Assembly (NCBI RefSeq): GCF_023337795.1
Contig: NZ_JALIRS010000002.1
Span: 124,001-188,000, forward strand
Direction of reading: 5' to 3'
DNA: 64,000 nucleotides
DNA from: Lysinibacillus sp. BPa_S21
GTDB lineage: Bacteria > Bacillota > Bacilli > Bacillales_A > Planococcaceae
Shown here piece after piece: positions 44,822-53,874 of the stretch (position 1 is the first letter of the stretch; each line of letters starts with the position of its first letter). A program made the translations under genes and the position numbers. A model generated the notes under the pieces. The model ran no database searches and was not told the DNA's origin. It saw only the letters and a program-made list of their open reading frames with translations.

Positions 44822-45037
44822 TTATTCTTTTCTTTTTGCTACCGTCACCCATGCTATTTCCTTCATACAAATGAAAAGCGGTGTACGGCTAACCTCTACA
44901 ACGATATCGTCTGGTAATACAGAGATTAATTTTCCTTGCTGAATATTTTTCTCAGTTTGTACTACAATTTCCTGACCAATCATCATGTTAAGAGTTTCGT
45001 ATAAATATGGATTTGATATGCTTCCTACTTGCGTCAT
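44822..45037 (-). CDS. DUF2642 family protein (YuzF-like)
   Basis: A 71-residue protein: NPYLYETLNMMIGQEIVVQT, then QQGKLISVLPDDIVVEVSRT, then PLFICMKEIAWVTVAKRKE. This matches the small Sm-like DUF2642 group of spore-forming Bacillaceae, several members of which are spore-associated, though this one's role is unproven. Start after GGAAGTGTATGAAGG. It stands alone between the amidase and dtd. Confidence 0.8.
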   Translation of the reverse strand: MTQVGSISNPYLYETLNMMIGQEIVVQTEKNIQQGKLISVLPDDIVVEVSRTPLFICMKEIAWVTVAKRKE

Positions 45038-45110
45038 CCTTCATACACTTCCTTCCTACAAAACTAACCATACTATTTACTGTATGAAGAAATTATAGGA
45101 AATGTACCAT

Positions 45111-45551
45111 TTATTTAGACTCAAGAAGTATTGTAATCGGGCCATCATTTGTTAGTGCAACATCCATCATTGCACCAAATATTCCTGTCTCCACATGTAA
45201 ACCGTGTTCAAGCAAGGCATTATTAAACGCCTCCCATAACGGTTCCGCAACTTCTGGTCTTGCTGCACTTGTAAAACTTGGACGATTCCCTTTTTTAGCA
45301 TCCCCATACAATGTAAATTGTGAGACGGATAGAATAGCCCCTCCATGCTCTAAAATGGAATGATTCATTTTTCCATCAGCATCCTCCCAAAGGCGGAGAT
45401 TCGCTACTTTTTTCGCTAAATATTCAACATCCTCTTGCGTGTCCCCGTGTGTAATGCCCACTAGAAGAACATAACCGCTATCAATAGCTCCCGTCACTTT
45501 TCCGTCAACAGTAACAGAGGCGGCTTTACTACGTTGTAAAACGACTTTCAT
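45111..45551 (-). CDS. dtd: D-aminoacyl-tRNA deacylase
   Basis: A 146-residue enzyme that hydrolyses D-amino acids from tRNA. Hallmarks are [20 protein letters not shown], the catalytic [19 protein letters not shown] and the cis-Gly-Pro region [14 protein letters not shown]. Start after TGAGGTTTTAAAGA. It follows rel as in Bacillus (yrvI), probably in one transcript. Confidence 0.96.
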   Translation of the reverse strand: MKVVLQRSKAASVTVDGKVTGAIDSGYVLLVGITHGDTQEDVEYLAKKVANLRLWEDADGKMNHSILEHGGAILSVSQFTLYGDAKKGNRPSFTSAARPEVAEPLWEAFNNALLEHGLHVETGIFGAMMDVALTNDGPITILLESK

Positions 45552-45644
45552 TCTTTAAAACCTCAATTCTCTTTCATTGTGATGCACCAGAAAATCCATT
45601 ACTCGATACATAACAAAATGGCCATCATATATTTGGTCAAGAAA

Positions 45645-47840
45645 TTAGTTAATAACACGTTGTACTGAATATATATCAGGCGTTTGCTTAATACGTTCCA
45701 CTACTTTATGCAAATGTGAAATATTTGAAATCGAAATCGTTAAATGAATCGTTGCCATTTTTTCGCGGTCTGCACGACCACTCACTGCTAAAATATTCGT
45801 TTTCGTTTCGCTAACAATTTGCATAATTTCATTTAAAATGCCTGGTCTATCAAAGGCTGAAACTTCAATATCAACAGGATATTCTTTTTTCTCTGGGGCA
45901 AGTCCGTGTTCCCATTCAACCTCTATTAGGCGCTCCTGTTCATCATCAACTTGAATATTTGGACAGTCTGCACGGTGCACTGAAACACCTCGACCTTTTG
46001 TAATGAAACCTACAATTTCATCTCCAGGAACTGGCGTGCAGCAACGTGAAAGTCGAATAAGCATATTGTCGATATCTTTTACGATAACACCCGATTCCGT
46101 ACGTTTTTGTGGAATAGGGTTTTTCATTTTTTGTTCAATTTTCTCAAGCGCTTCTTCCTGTTCACGCTCTTTACGACGTTTTTCCGCTAAGCGATTAACA
46201 ACCTGTTGAGCTGTAATTCCATTCACGCCGACAGCAGCATATATATCTTCTTCATTTGTATAGTTAAATTTTTCACATACACGTTTCAAATTTTCTGCTG
46301 ACATTGTTTCTTTTACGTCAAAATCTTGTGCACGGATTTCCTTTTCTATCATCTCTTTACCTTTGATGATGTTCTCCTCACGAAGATGACGTTTGAAAAA
46401 TTGCTTTATTTTATTTTTTGCCTGTGAGGATTGGGCTATTTTTAGCCAATCGCGGCTTGGACCAAATGATTGCTTAGAAGTTAAAATTTCAATAATATCT
46501 CCCGTTTTTAACGGTGTATCAAGCGGTACCATTTTACCATTGATTTTCGCGCCAATTGTACGATTTCCAACTTCTGAATGCACACGGTATGCGAAGTCGA
46601 TAGGTACAGAGCCTGCTGGTAATTCAATGACATCTCCTTCTGGTGTGAATACATAGACCATATCAGAGAATAAATCAAACTTTAAAGATTCCATAAATTC
46701 TTCAGCATTAGAAGATTCATTTTGGAATTCTAAAATTTCTCGGAACCACGTTAATTTCTGGTCGACATTTTGTTTTTCGTTATCAACTTTTTTACCTTCC
46801 TTATACGCCCAATGCGCTGCAATCCCGTACTCGGCAATTTTATGCATTTCCTTCGTACGAATTTGAACTTCTAATGGGTCACCATAAGGGCCAATTACTG
46901 TTGTATGCAGTGATTGATAGAGGTTTTGTTTTGGCATTGCGATATAATCTTTAAAACGTCCAGGCATTGGCTTCCATAAAGTATGCACAATCCCAAGTAC
47001 GGCATAGCAATCTTTAATACTATCGACAAGTACACGAATGGCTAATAAATCATAAATCTCGTTGAATTGTTTCTTTTGTAATACCATCTTACGATAAATA
47101 CTGTAAATATGTTTTGGACGACCATAAACATCCGCTTCAATTTCAACATCTGTAAGCTGTGACTTCATCTCTGCCATTACATTGTCTAAATAGGCTTCAC
47201 GTTCATCACGTTTTTTCTTCATAAGACTGACAATGCGATAATATTGCTGTGGATTTAAATAACGAAGTGCTGTATCCTCAAGCTCCCATTTAACAGTTGA
47301 AATCCCAAGACGATGCGCAAGTGGTGCAAAAATTTCAAGCGTTTCTTTAGAAATACGGCGTTGTTTTTCTGCTGGTAAATGCTTTAACGTGCGCATATTA
47401 TGTAGACGGTCTGCCAATTTAATCAAAATGACACGAATATCCTGCGCCATCGCTACAAACATTTTCCGATGATTTTCTGCTTGTTGTGCTTCTTTCGATA
47501 AATATTTAATTTTCCCTAGCTTTGTTACTCCGTCTACAAGTATCGCAACCTCTTCGCCGAATTCACGTACCAAATCGTCGCGTGTAAAATCCGTATCCTC
47601 GACAACATCATGTAAAAAACCAGCCGCAACTGTTTCAGGATCCATTTGTAATTCAGCTAAAATACCAGCTACTTGCACAGGGTGAATAATATACGGTTCA
47701 CCCGAGCTTCGGAATTGCTCAATATGGGCATCCCTTGCTAATTCATATGCTTTTTTCACGAATGCGACATTTTCATCATTCATGTAGGATTTGACTAACT
47801 CAAAAACGTCCTCGGGAGTCAAAATTTGCTCTTTCGCCAT
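45645..47840 (-). CDS. rel: Bifunctional (p)ppGpp synthetase/hydrolase Rel
   Basis: A 731-residue RSH protein. HD hydrolase (about 30-200): [13 protein letters not shown] with the HD pair and [11 protein letters not shown]. Synthetase (about 240-390): [35 protein letters not shown] and [23 protein letters not shown] at about 390-450 ([20 protein letters not shown]), then the helical and zinc-finger region with [15 protein letters not shown], and a C-terminal ACT domain ([20 protein letters not shown]). It senses starved ribosomes. Start after GGTGGACATGTT. A separate small synthetase lies at 15127. Confidence 0.97.
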   Translation of the reverse strand: MAKEQILTPEDVFELVKSYMNDENVAFVKKAYELARDAHIEQFRSSGEPYIIHPVQVAGILAELQMDPETVAAGFLHDVVEDTDFTRDDLVREFGEEVAILVDGVTKLGKIKYLSKEAQQAENHRKMFVAMAQDIRVILIKLADRLHNMRTLKHLPAEKQRRISKETLEIFAPLAHRLGISTVKWELEDTALRYLNPQQYYRIVSLMKKKRDEREAYLDNVMAEMKSQLTDVEIEADVYGRPKHIYSIYRKMVLQKKQFNEIYDLLAIRVLVDSIKDCYAVLGIVHTLWKPMPGRFKDYIAMPKQNLYQSLHTTVIGPYGDPLEVQIRTKEMHKIAEYGIAAHWAYKEGKKVDNEKQNVDQKLTWFREILEFQNESSNAEEFMESLKFDLFSDMVYVFTPEGDVIELPAGSVPIDFAYRVHSEVGNRTIGAKINGKMVPLDTPLKTGDIIEILTSKQSFGPSRDWLKIAQSSQAKNKIKQFFKRHLREENIIKGKEMIEKEIRAQDFDVKETMSAENLKRVCEKFNYTNEEDIYAAVGVNGITAQQVVNRLAEKRRKEREQEEALEKIEQKMKNPIPQKRTESGVIVKDIDNMLIRLSRCCTPVPGDEIVGFITKGRGVSVHRADCPNIQVDDEQERLIEVEWEHGLAPEKKEYPVDIEVSAFDRPGILNEIMQIVSETKTNILAVSGRADREKMATIHLTISISNISHLHKVVERIKQTPDIYSVQRVIN

Positions 47841-47990
47841 AACATGTCCACCTTGCTCGTCAAATTTTTCAGATTAGATATAAACTTAATTGTATAAAAT
47901 TATATGGGCTATTGTAAAGTAACTGTGTCATTTTGTTTAGTTATTCTCATGAACAATGCTAAAAATGGAAAAATATTCTCTGAAATGAAT

Positions 47991-48026
47991 AAAAAGACCC
48001 TTTGCGAATTTAATATTTCGCAAAGA
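47991..48026 (-). terminator. Terminator downstream of psuG
   Basis: Stem CTCTTTGCGAA/TTCGCAAAGGG followed on the minus strand by five T. It separates the psuK-psuG unit from rel. Confidence 0.85.
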
Positions 48027-48086
48027 GCCTATCTCTCCATATAATGGTTACTCCACTAAAAATATGGTTTTTAACCATAACGTGTG

Positions 48087-48139
48087 GTTGATTTCTGTGC
48101 TGATCCCTAAGGAGTCGCCCAGTCTCCACTCCAATCAAC
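48087..48139. repeat. Bacillaceae palindrome-ended repeat, internally deleted copy
   Basis: Left end GTTGATTTCTGTGC joined directly to GATCCCTAAGGAGTCGCCCA and CTCCACTCCAATCAAC. The middle third is missing. Confidence 0.75.
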
Positions 48140-48210
48140 TAAATGTTTTAATAATGTCATCCATAATTTTTAGGGATCCAAAATATGAATTTTATGATCA
48201 ATTGAATTGT

Positions 48211-49125
48211 TTAGCTTAATTTATTATATGCTACAGCAATTTTTGTACCAACTACTGCATTATTTTTCACTAATGCAATATTGGCATCAAGGCTTTTACC
48301 TTCTGTTAATTCTTTCACTTTTCCAAGTAAGAATGGTGTCACGTTTTTACCTTGAATACCGTTTTCTTCTGCTTCTACTAGAGCTTTTTCAATGATACCT
48401 GTAATGAATGAACTTTCAAGTGCTTCAGACTCTGGGATTGGGTTCGCGATAACAGCTCCACCTTGTAAGCCTAATTGCCATTTTGCACGTAGCATTTCCG
48501 CCACTTCCTCTGGTGTATCAATCTTGAAGTTTACATCAAAACCACTTTGACGTGTATAGAATGCTGGTAGTTCATCAGTACCGTATCCAACTACTGGTAC
48601 ACCTTTTGTTTCAAGATATTCTAACGTTAAACCAATATCTAAAATAGACTTAGCCCCTGCACAAATGACAGCAACATTTGTTTGTGCTAATTCTTCTAAG
48701 TCTGCTGAAATATCCATTGTTGTTTCAGCACCGCGGTGTACGCCGCCGATACCGCCAGTTACAAAAATTTCAATACCAGCTAGCTCCGCACAAATCATTG
48801 TTGCAGCTACTGTTGTTGCTCCTAATTTTTTTGTTGCTAAAAGATAGCCCAAGTCGCGACGAGATGCTTTTGCTACACCTTGTGCATTACCGAACATTTC
48901 AAGTTCTTCATCAGATAAACCAATTTTAATTTTACCATCGATTAATGCAATAGTTGCTGGTACTCCACCATTATCACGAACAATTTGTTCTACTTCACGT
49001 GCAGTTTGAACATTTTGTGGATATGGCATTCCGTGGGAAATAATTGTTGATTCTAATGCTACGATTGGTAAGCCTTTCGCTTGTCCTGCTTTTACCTCTT
49101 CTGATAATACGATGAATTCTTTCAT
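48211..49125 (-). CDS. psuG: Pseudouridine-5'-phosphate glycosidase
   Basis: A 304-residue enzyme that breaks the C-glycosidic bond of pseudouridine 5'-phosphate to uracil and ribose-5-P. Matching segments: [89 protein letters not shown] (metal/active site) and [23 protein letters not shown] at 49125 has ATGGAGGAATAACAAC; the frame to 49146 is longer but has no site. It lies four bases after psuK, its pathway partner. Confidence 0.95.
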   Translation of the reverse strand: MKEFIVLSEEVKAGQAKGLPIVALESTIISHGMPYPQNVQTAREVEQIVRDNGGVPATIALIDGKIKIGLSDEELEMFGNAQGVAKASRRDLGYLLATKKLGATTVAATMICAELAGIEIFVTGGIGGVHRGAETTMDISADLEELAQTNVAVICAGAKSILDIGLTLEYLETKGVPVVGYGTDELPAFYTRQSGFDVNFKIDTPEEVAEMLRAKWQLGLQGGAVIANPIPESEALESSFITGIIEKALVEAEENGIQGKNVTPFLLGKVKELTEGKSLDANIALVKNNAVVGTKIAVAYNKLS

Positions 49126-49129
49126 GTTG

Positions 49130-50221
49130 TTATTCCTCCATTTCACTGTTTAACAAATCAACTGATAATTCAGGTCTTACTGTATATGGAGATGCAAGCG
49201 TATTTTTGGCATTCGTTAAGCCTGCATCAATACACGTTGCAAAGGATTGCTCAGTAAGCCAGCTATGGATCACAGCACTGACAAAGGCATCTCCTGCACC
49301 TGTTACATCTTCAATTTTTTCAATAGCTTTAGCTGCAAAGTGACTTGGCTTCGTTGTAGTGGACGCTGCATACACACCCTTGCTACCCGCAGTAATTATT
49401 ACCTGTTCAGCACCTAATGTAAGAAGTTGCTGTAAAGCCTTTTCATAATGCGCAGAGTTATCGATTTTATGACCAACAATCGTCTCTGCTTCATCTGTAT
49501 TACAAATAAACCATGTAACTCCTTGCAATGTATCCGGTAAGCGATTCATTTTTGGCGAAGATACCGGTACGATGACAAATGGTATGTCACGTGCAATCGC
49601 AACCTGCTGTATGTATGCCACGGTTTCCTTTGGACAATTCAAGTCCATAATAAAGCAGCCTGCATTCATCAGCATGGCCTCATGTTTTTTCAGCAAACTT
49701 GGCAATAAAAGCTCATACACTTCCATATTTGCTACAGCTAATGCTAACTCGCCCTGCTCATCCATTATCGCAGTATAGGAACCAGTCGAAGCATCTGGTA
49801 GCTGTTCCACATAGCGTAAATTCATAAATGGCTCTGAAGCTTCCTGGATCACTTGCCAATCAGCATCTTTGCCAGCAGTAGTCAACAATGTTACTTGATG
49901 ATTTAATCTGCCTAAGTTTTCAGCGATATTTCGCCCAACACCACCTACACTAAATGAAGAGCTAACAGGATTAGATGTACCGAATTGGACATTACCCTTT
50001 ACATGAAACTTTCGGTCAAGATTGGCTCCACCGATACAAATGATTTCATTCTCCTCAGGTAAAATATAAGCACGACCGACGATTTTCCCCTGCTTCGTTA
50101 AGCTCGACACTAAATTAGCAAGCACCGGTCGAGACAGATTCATCTTATCTGCCATCTCTTGCTGAGACATAAACGGATTCTGACGAATTAATGCAAGGAC
50201 CGCCTGTTCTCTTTCATTCAT
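49130..50221 (-). CDS. psuK: Pseudouridine kinase with N-terminal helix-turn-helix
   Basis: A 363-residue PfkB-family kinase. Residues 1-55 form a winged helix ([40 protein letters not shown]), and the rest is the kinase: [67 protein letters not shown] and the ATP/anion motif [14 protein letters not shown]. It phosphorylates pseudouridine for PsuG. The HTH suggests autoregulation, known for some YeiC-like members only by annotation. Start after AAAGGTGATGCT. Confidence 0.93.
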   Translation of the reverse strand: MNEREQAVLALIRQNPFMSQQEMADKMNLSRPVLANLVSSLTKQGKIVGRAYILPEENEIICIGGANLDRKFHVKGNVQFGTSNPVSSSFSVGGVGRNIAENLGRLNHQVTLLTTAGKDADWQVIQEASEPFMNLRYVEQLPDASTGSYTAIMDEQGELALAVANMEVYELLLPSLLKKHEAMLMNAGCFIMDLNCPKETVAYIQQVAIARDIPFVIVPVSSPKMNRLPDTLQGVTWFICNTDEAETIVGHKIDNSAHYEKALQQLLTLGAEQVIITAGSKGVYAASTTTKPSHFAAKAIEKIEDVTGAGDAFVSAVIHSWLTEQSFATCIDAGLTNAKNTLASPYTVRPELSVDLLNSEMEE

Positions 50222-50338
50222 AGCATCACCTTTTGTTATATTTGTTTACATTATAAACTTTTGTTTGAATGATGTCAAAAAATTTTTTAAAAAAGTTGAA
50301 GCCGCTATGTTATTGGCTTCAACTTCAATGTTGTTGTG

Positions 50339-50506
50339 CAAAGTTCAGGTTTTTGCGGCGTTCCTTGCGTGGTTCGCGGCGTTCTTCGCTTGGTTGGCGG
50401 CGCATTTTTGTGGTTTGGCGGCGTTCTTTGCTTGCTTGGCGGCGCATTTTTATAGTTTGGCGGCGAAACTCACACTTTTAGCGGCGAAGTCCAATATAAG
50501 CTGGAC
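50339..50506. repeat. 21-bp-period array, core GGCGGCG
   Basis: About seven units of 21 bp, each with a KGCGGCG/AGCGGCG core followed by a variable tail (TTCCTTGCGTGGTT, TTCTTCGCTTGGTT, CATTTTTGTGGTTT, TTCTTTGCTTGCTT, CATTTTTATAGTTT, AAACTCACACTTTT, AAGTCCAATATAAG). Its right edge joins a TGTGCGAAAGCGAAACAAC motif at about 50517. It lies upstream of psuK on the opposite side of its promoter; frames through it are artefacts. Confidence 0.85.
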
Positions 50507-50572
50507 TAATGTTTTCTGTGCGAAAGCGAAACAACAACAAAAGCAGCGAAAGCAACTCGGTGCTCCGAAATG

Positions 50573-50719
50573 CCAATCGCTGATAAATTGCTGGGTTTCG
50601 CTGATAACTTCATGAACACCGCTGATAACATCACGGAAACCGCTGATAAATTGCCAGGTATCGCTGATAACATCATGATCATCGCTGATAAATTGCCGAC
50701 AACCGACGATAGCATCAAG
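50573..50719. repeat. 21-bp-period array, core CGCTGATAA
   Basis: Seven units of 21 bp: the core CGCTGATAA followed by 12 variable bases such as ATTGCTGGGTTT, CTTCATGAACAC, CATCACGGAAAC, ATTGCCAGGTAT, CATCATGATCAT and ATTGCCGACAAC, the last unit degenerate (CGACGATAG). Two tail types (ATTGC..., CATCA...) roughly alternate, as in the GTTCTATCC array. It ends at the MFS gene's stop codon. Confidence 0.88.
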
Positions 50720-50728
50720 AATTCTTGA

Positions 50729-51988
50729 TTATCGAGTATTAGCTTGATGAGGCGGTTGTTTTTTCACGATGATGACAAATAAGCTTGCCAATGCACAGAA
50801 CATACCTGCAAGGAAAAAGGCCCAAGTATAGGAATCGAAAAATTTGTAAATAAGGCCTCCACCATAAGCAGCAACTGCCGCTCCTGCTTGATGTGAAGCA
50901 AAAATCCACCCATAAATAATGCCACTTTTGTTTGTACCGAAAATTTGTCTAGAAATAGTAATCGTTGGAGGCACTGTAGCGATCCAATCTAATCCGTAAA
51001 AAATTGTAAAGATTGTCAGTAAAGTGAACGACCCTTGCATTAATGCATACGGGAGTAAAAGCAAAGACATTCCTCTTAAAAGATAATACCAAAACAATAA
51101 CCATCGATTATCAAAACGGTCAGACAACCACCCAGATAAAGTCGTGCCTACAAGATTAAACACGCCCATAAAAGAAAGAAAGGATGCAGCGGTTACTAAA
51201 GGGACACCAAAGCTAATACAGTAAGAAACAAAATGGGTACCAACTAACCCACTAGTTGAAAGTCCACAAATAAAAAAACTCCCCGCTAATAGCCAAAATT
51301 CTTTCTTCTTAATAGCCTCAAATAACCCATTAAAAGCAATAATAATCGGATTTTTCTTATGATTCTCTTTTTGGGTTTCAACTTCTTCTTCCATTCCATA
51401 AGGAAGAATTCCAATATCCTGCGGTTTATTTTTAATAAATATAGAAATCGTGATAAACATAACCATACTTAAAATAAGAATTAATCCAATCGCCCATCGC
51501 CAAGAATAATGCTCAATAATAATTGCTAATATAGGGAGGAGAATTAACTGCCCTGTTGCAGTACTCGCCGTTAAAATGCCTACTGCCAACCCTCTACTTT
51601 TCACAAACCAATGATTGGCTACATAAGGACTTAACACCGTTAAAAAAAGACTTGCTCCTAAGCCAATAATACCGCCCCATATAATAATTAACTGCCATGA
51701 TTGAGTCATGAAAAGCGTAAGCAACATACCTACGAATAATGTAGCCATCGCCCCTAGCATCATTTTCTTTAAACCGGCTATTTCTAGTAAAGCTGCCATA
51801 AATGGACCTGAAAATCCATATAAAAATAGACTCACTGCAAATGCTAAAGCAATTAAAGACCGATCCCAATTAAATTCTTTTTCAAAGGAGTCTATAAATA
51901 CCCCAGAAGATGACATAGTAATCCCTGCAACAATAATGGAGAAAAAGGTTACGACTAAAATAAACCAGCTATAATGAATACGCTTCAT
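50729..51988 (-). CDS. MFS transporter (oxalate/formate antiporter-like, MCT-type)
   Basis: A 419-residue 12-helix transporter. The N terminus HYSWFILVVTFFSIIVAGIT, GFSGPFMAALLEIAGLKKMM, FLTVLSPYVANHWFVKSRGL, AVGILTASTATGQLILLPIL and LVGTTLSGWLSDRFDNRWLL are typical of the monocarboxylate/OxlT branch. The substrate is unknown. ATG 51988 follows GAAGGTGTCAAG. It is divergent from a MarR regulator and shares two operator-like palindromes with it, so it is probably repressed by that protein; efflux of a toxic organic acid or drug is one possibility. Confidence 0.88.
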   Translation of the reverse strand: MKRIHYSWFILVVTFFSIIVAGITMSSSGVFIDSFEKEFNWDRSLIALAFAVSLFLYGFSGPFMAALLEIAGLKKMMLGAMATLFVGMLLTLFMTQSWQLIIIWGGIIGLGASLFLTVLSPYVANHWFVKSRGLAVGILTASTATGQLILLPILAIIIEHYSWRWAIGLILILSMVMFITISIFIKNKPQDIGILPYGMEEEVETQKENHKKNPIIIAFNGLFEAIKKKEFWLLAGSFFICGLSTSGLVGTHFVSYCISFGVPLVTAASFLSFMGVFNLVGTTLSGWLSDRFDNRWLLFWYYLLRGMSLLLLPYALMQGSFTLLTIFTIFYGLDWIATVPPTITISRQIFGTNKSGIIYGWIFASHQAGAAVAAYGGGLIYKFFDSYTWAFFLAGMFCALASLFVIIVKKQPPHQANTR

Positions 51989-52037
51989 CTTGACACCTTC
52001 ATTTCTTGAAAGATTTTTTGAAATACTCCTTAGTAAT

Positions 52038-52100
52038 ACATGTATATGCATATATTAATGGAATAAATCCCTTTTAAAAACATGTATATACATATATAAT
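52038..52100. promoter_or_regulatory. Twin MarR-type operators between the MFS and marR genes
   Basis: Two near-identical AT-rich palindromic boxes: ACATGTATATGCATATATT (52038-52056) and ACATGTATATACATATATAA (52080-52099), 42 bp apart centre to centre (four helical turns). Each contains a perfect palindrome (TATATGCATATA, ATGTATATACAT). Confidence 0.75.
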
Positions 52101-52205
52101 CTTAGTAATCGCTTTTACTACTGTCAAGAAACATTTTCCAGCTTAACAAAATAAATCAATAAGGCTACTATAATATTGAACCAACTCGAAAAGGAGTCCG
52201 GAGCA

Positions 52206-52652
52206 ATGAAGAATATAGATTACACACAAATATGCGTATGTGCAAACCTTCGAAAAAAAACACGCGTCGTGACACAACTGTATGATAAATTACTACAGCC
52301 CACTGGCTTAAAAGTTACACAATACTCAATGCTAGCAAATATCGATCTTCAACAATCCGTTTCCATAAGTCAACTAGGGGAAATTTTGCTGCTCGATCAA
52401 ACAACCATTACTCGTAATATTAACTTGTTAAAACAAAATGGCTATGTCGATTTAAATAGAGATCCACAAGATGCTCGAACAAAGGTCATTACACTTACCG
52501 ATAAAGGGATTGAAAAATTAAACGAGGCTGCTCCAATTTGGCAAGATATCCAAGAAAGAATTATTAAAGATATTGGCATTGAGAAATACGAGGATTTTTA
52601 TGAAACACTTAAAACTATCCAAAAAATAATTAAAACTTATGATGAAGAATAA
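52206..52652 (+). CDS. MarR family transcriptional regulator
   Basis: A 148-residue winged-helix regulator: MKNIDYTQICVCANLRKKTR, VTQYSMLANIDLQQSVSISQ, LGEILLLDQTTITRNINLLK (recognition helix) and YVDLNRDPQDARTKVITLTD (wing). An N-terminal Cys-x-Cys pair (ICVCANLRK) raises the chance of redox or thiol sensing, but this is inference. ATG 52206 follows AAGGAGTCCGGAGCA; the frame opening at 52176 lacks its own site. Divergent from the MFS gene. Confidence 0.92.
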   Translation: MKNIDYTQICVCANLRKKTRVVTQLYDKLLQPTGLKVTQYSMLANIDLQQSVSISQLGEILLLDQTTITRNINLLKQNGYVDLNRDPQDARTKVITLTDKGIEKLNEAAPIWQDIQERIIKDIGIEKYEDFYETLKTIQKIIKTYDEE

Positions 52653-52662
52653 ATAAAAGAAA

Positions 52663-52698
52663 GAATCCATTTTGAAAATGTTTGTTCAAAATGGATTC
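52663..52698. terminator. Hairpin after marR
   Basis: A 14-bp perfect stem GAATCCATTTTGAA/TTCAAAATGGATTC just after the marR stop. The T-run is poor, so termination efficiency is uncertain. Confidence 0.6.
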
Positions 52699-52764
52699 TG
52701 CATGATGATTATCTCAATGAAATTAAGGTGTCAATTAAGTATAGCTCTTCGGCAAAATGAGGGA

Positions 52765-52967
52765 GTGATTTCCGTTCCGACTGAGCGCTTTGTCCCGCTG
52801 TCGCACAGATAAAACATTTGTTGCTGCCGCTTCGCTTTCGCTACAGAAAACATTTGCCGCTGTCGCTTTGCTTTCTCGCAGAGCAAAGCTCCCCGCAGTG
52901 AAAGCGAAACAGGCGGCTTGACGCTCGCCCCTTGAAAGCGAGTAGCCTGAAACCGAAATCACTTTTA
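52765..52967. repeat. Bacillaceae repeat, expanded by GCGAAAGCGAAGCG motifs
   Basis: Left end GTGATTTCCGTTCCGACTGA + GCGCTTTGTCC. The middle carries CTGCCGCTTCGCTTTCGCTA and CAGTGAAAGCGAAACAGGCG blocks and hairpins such as GACGCTCGCCCC/GAAAGCGAG; right edge CCTGAAACCGAAATCAC. The ends form GTGATTTC/GAAATCAC. Not a gene. Confidence 0.75.
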
Positions 52968-52986
52968 CTTCGACATTCAAATACCG

Positions 52987-53242
52987 CTAGCATAGTTCCC
53001 CTTTTGACAAGATTACTGCTTGCCCACCTACCATCACGCTTGGATTATTTTTATTTAGTAATTTTGTCACAATGTTAGAGGGTCTACCCATACTGTGCCC
53101 TTGGAGGAACAAGTACTTTGATTAAATTCATTTAGAAAGTGATGAGCATAAACTCTTCGTCTAAATTTACATGAATCACTACACCTGCTGGATGACCGCC
53201 AAATTTTGTTTCTGTAAAAGCGTCAATAACATAAACGGACAA
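52987..53242 (-). pseudogene. Decayed PhzF family gene (internal deletion)
   Basis: The 5' part (TTG at 53240-53242 after AAGGGAGACGTAGC) reads LSVYVIDAFTETKFGGHPAG then VVIHVNLDEEFMLITF-stop, matching the PhzF start VDAFTxxxFxGNPAGVV. The 3' part (to TAG at 52987) reads LQGHSMGRPSNIVTKLLNKN then NPSVMVGGQAVILSKGELC, matching the PhzF C terminus QGxxMGRPS...VxVGGxAVxVxxGxL. About 200 central residues are missing, so it cannot be functional. PhzF proteins are isomerases of the diaminopimelate epimerase fold. Confidence 0.8.
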
Positions 53243-53265
53243 AGCTACGTCTCCCTTAATATAAA

Positions 53266-53297
53266 TAAAAAAACGCCACAAAAATGTGACGCTTTTT
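53266..53297 (-). terminator. Terminator of apt
   Basis: Stem AAAAAAGCGTCACA/TGTGGCGTTTTTT (one G-T pair) with T-run on the minus strand. Confidence 0.85.
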
Positions 53298-53328
53298 TGC
53301 AATCTTTATAACAAGAAACTCATCTTTA

Positions 53329-53841
53329 TTAATATTGAATAAGTGTTTTAATGTCTAGGTCACCAAGTTTTGCACGACCGTTTAGATCTGTTAACTCGAT
53401 TAGGAAGGCACAGCCAACAACTTGACCACCTAATTGTTCAACTAGACGTACTGTCGCTTCAACTGTACCACCAGTCGCAAGTAAATCATCACAGATTAAT
53501 ACTTTTTGACCTGGTTTAATCGCATCTTTGTGCATTGTTAGCGTATCTTTACCGTATTCAAGACCGTAGTCAGCACTGATCACTTCACGTGGTAATTTTC
53601 CTGGCTTACGAACAGGGGCAAAACCAATTTCAAGTGCATAAGCAACAGGACATCCGATAATGAAGCCACGAGCCTCAGGACCTACTACAATTTCAGCACC
53701 TAATTCTTTTGCGTAACTAACGATTTGATCTGTTGCATATTTGTATGCAGGACCGTTATCCATAATTGTTGTAATATCTTTGAAGCTGATGCCTTCTTTT
53801 GGCCAGTTTTCAACCGCTGTTACGTATTGCTTTAAATCCAT
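53329..53841 (-). CDS. apt: Adenine phosphoribosyltransferase
   Basis: A 170-residue purine-salvage enzyme, adenine + PRPP to AMP. It has [58 protein letters not shown] and the PRPP loop [14 protein letters not shown]. Normal length. Start after GTAGGAGGAACAATAAC. It is 34 bases downstream of recJ, the usual Bacillus pair. Confidence 0.97.
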   Translation of the reverse strand: MDLKQYVTAVENWPKEGISFKDITTIMDNGPAYKYATDQIVSYAKELGAEIVVGPEARGFIIGCPVAYALEIGFAPVRKPGKLPREVISADYGLEYGKDTLTMHKDAIKPGQKVLICDDLLATGGTVEATVRLVEQLGGQVVGCAFLIELTDLNGRAKLGDLDIKTLIQY

Positions 53842-53874
53842 GTTATTGTTCCTCCTACGAAACTTTTTCGTATA

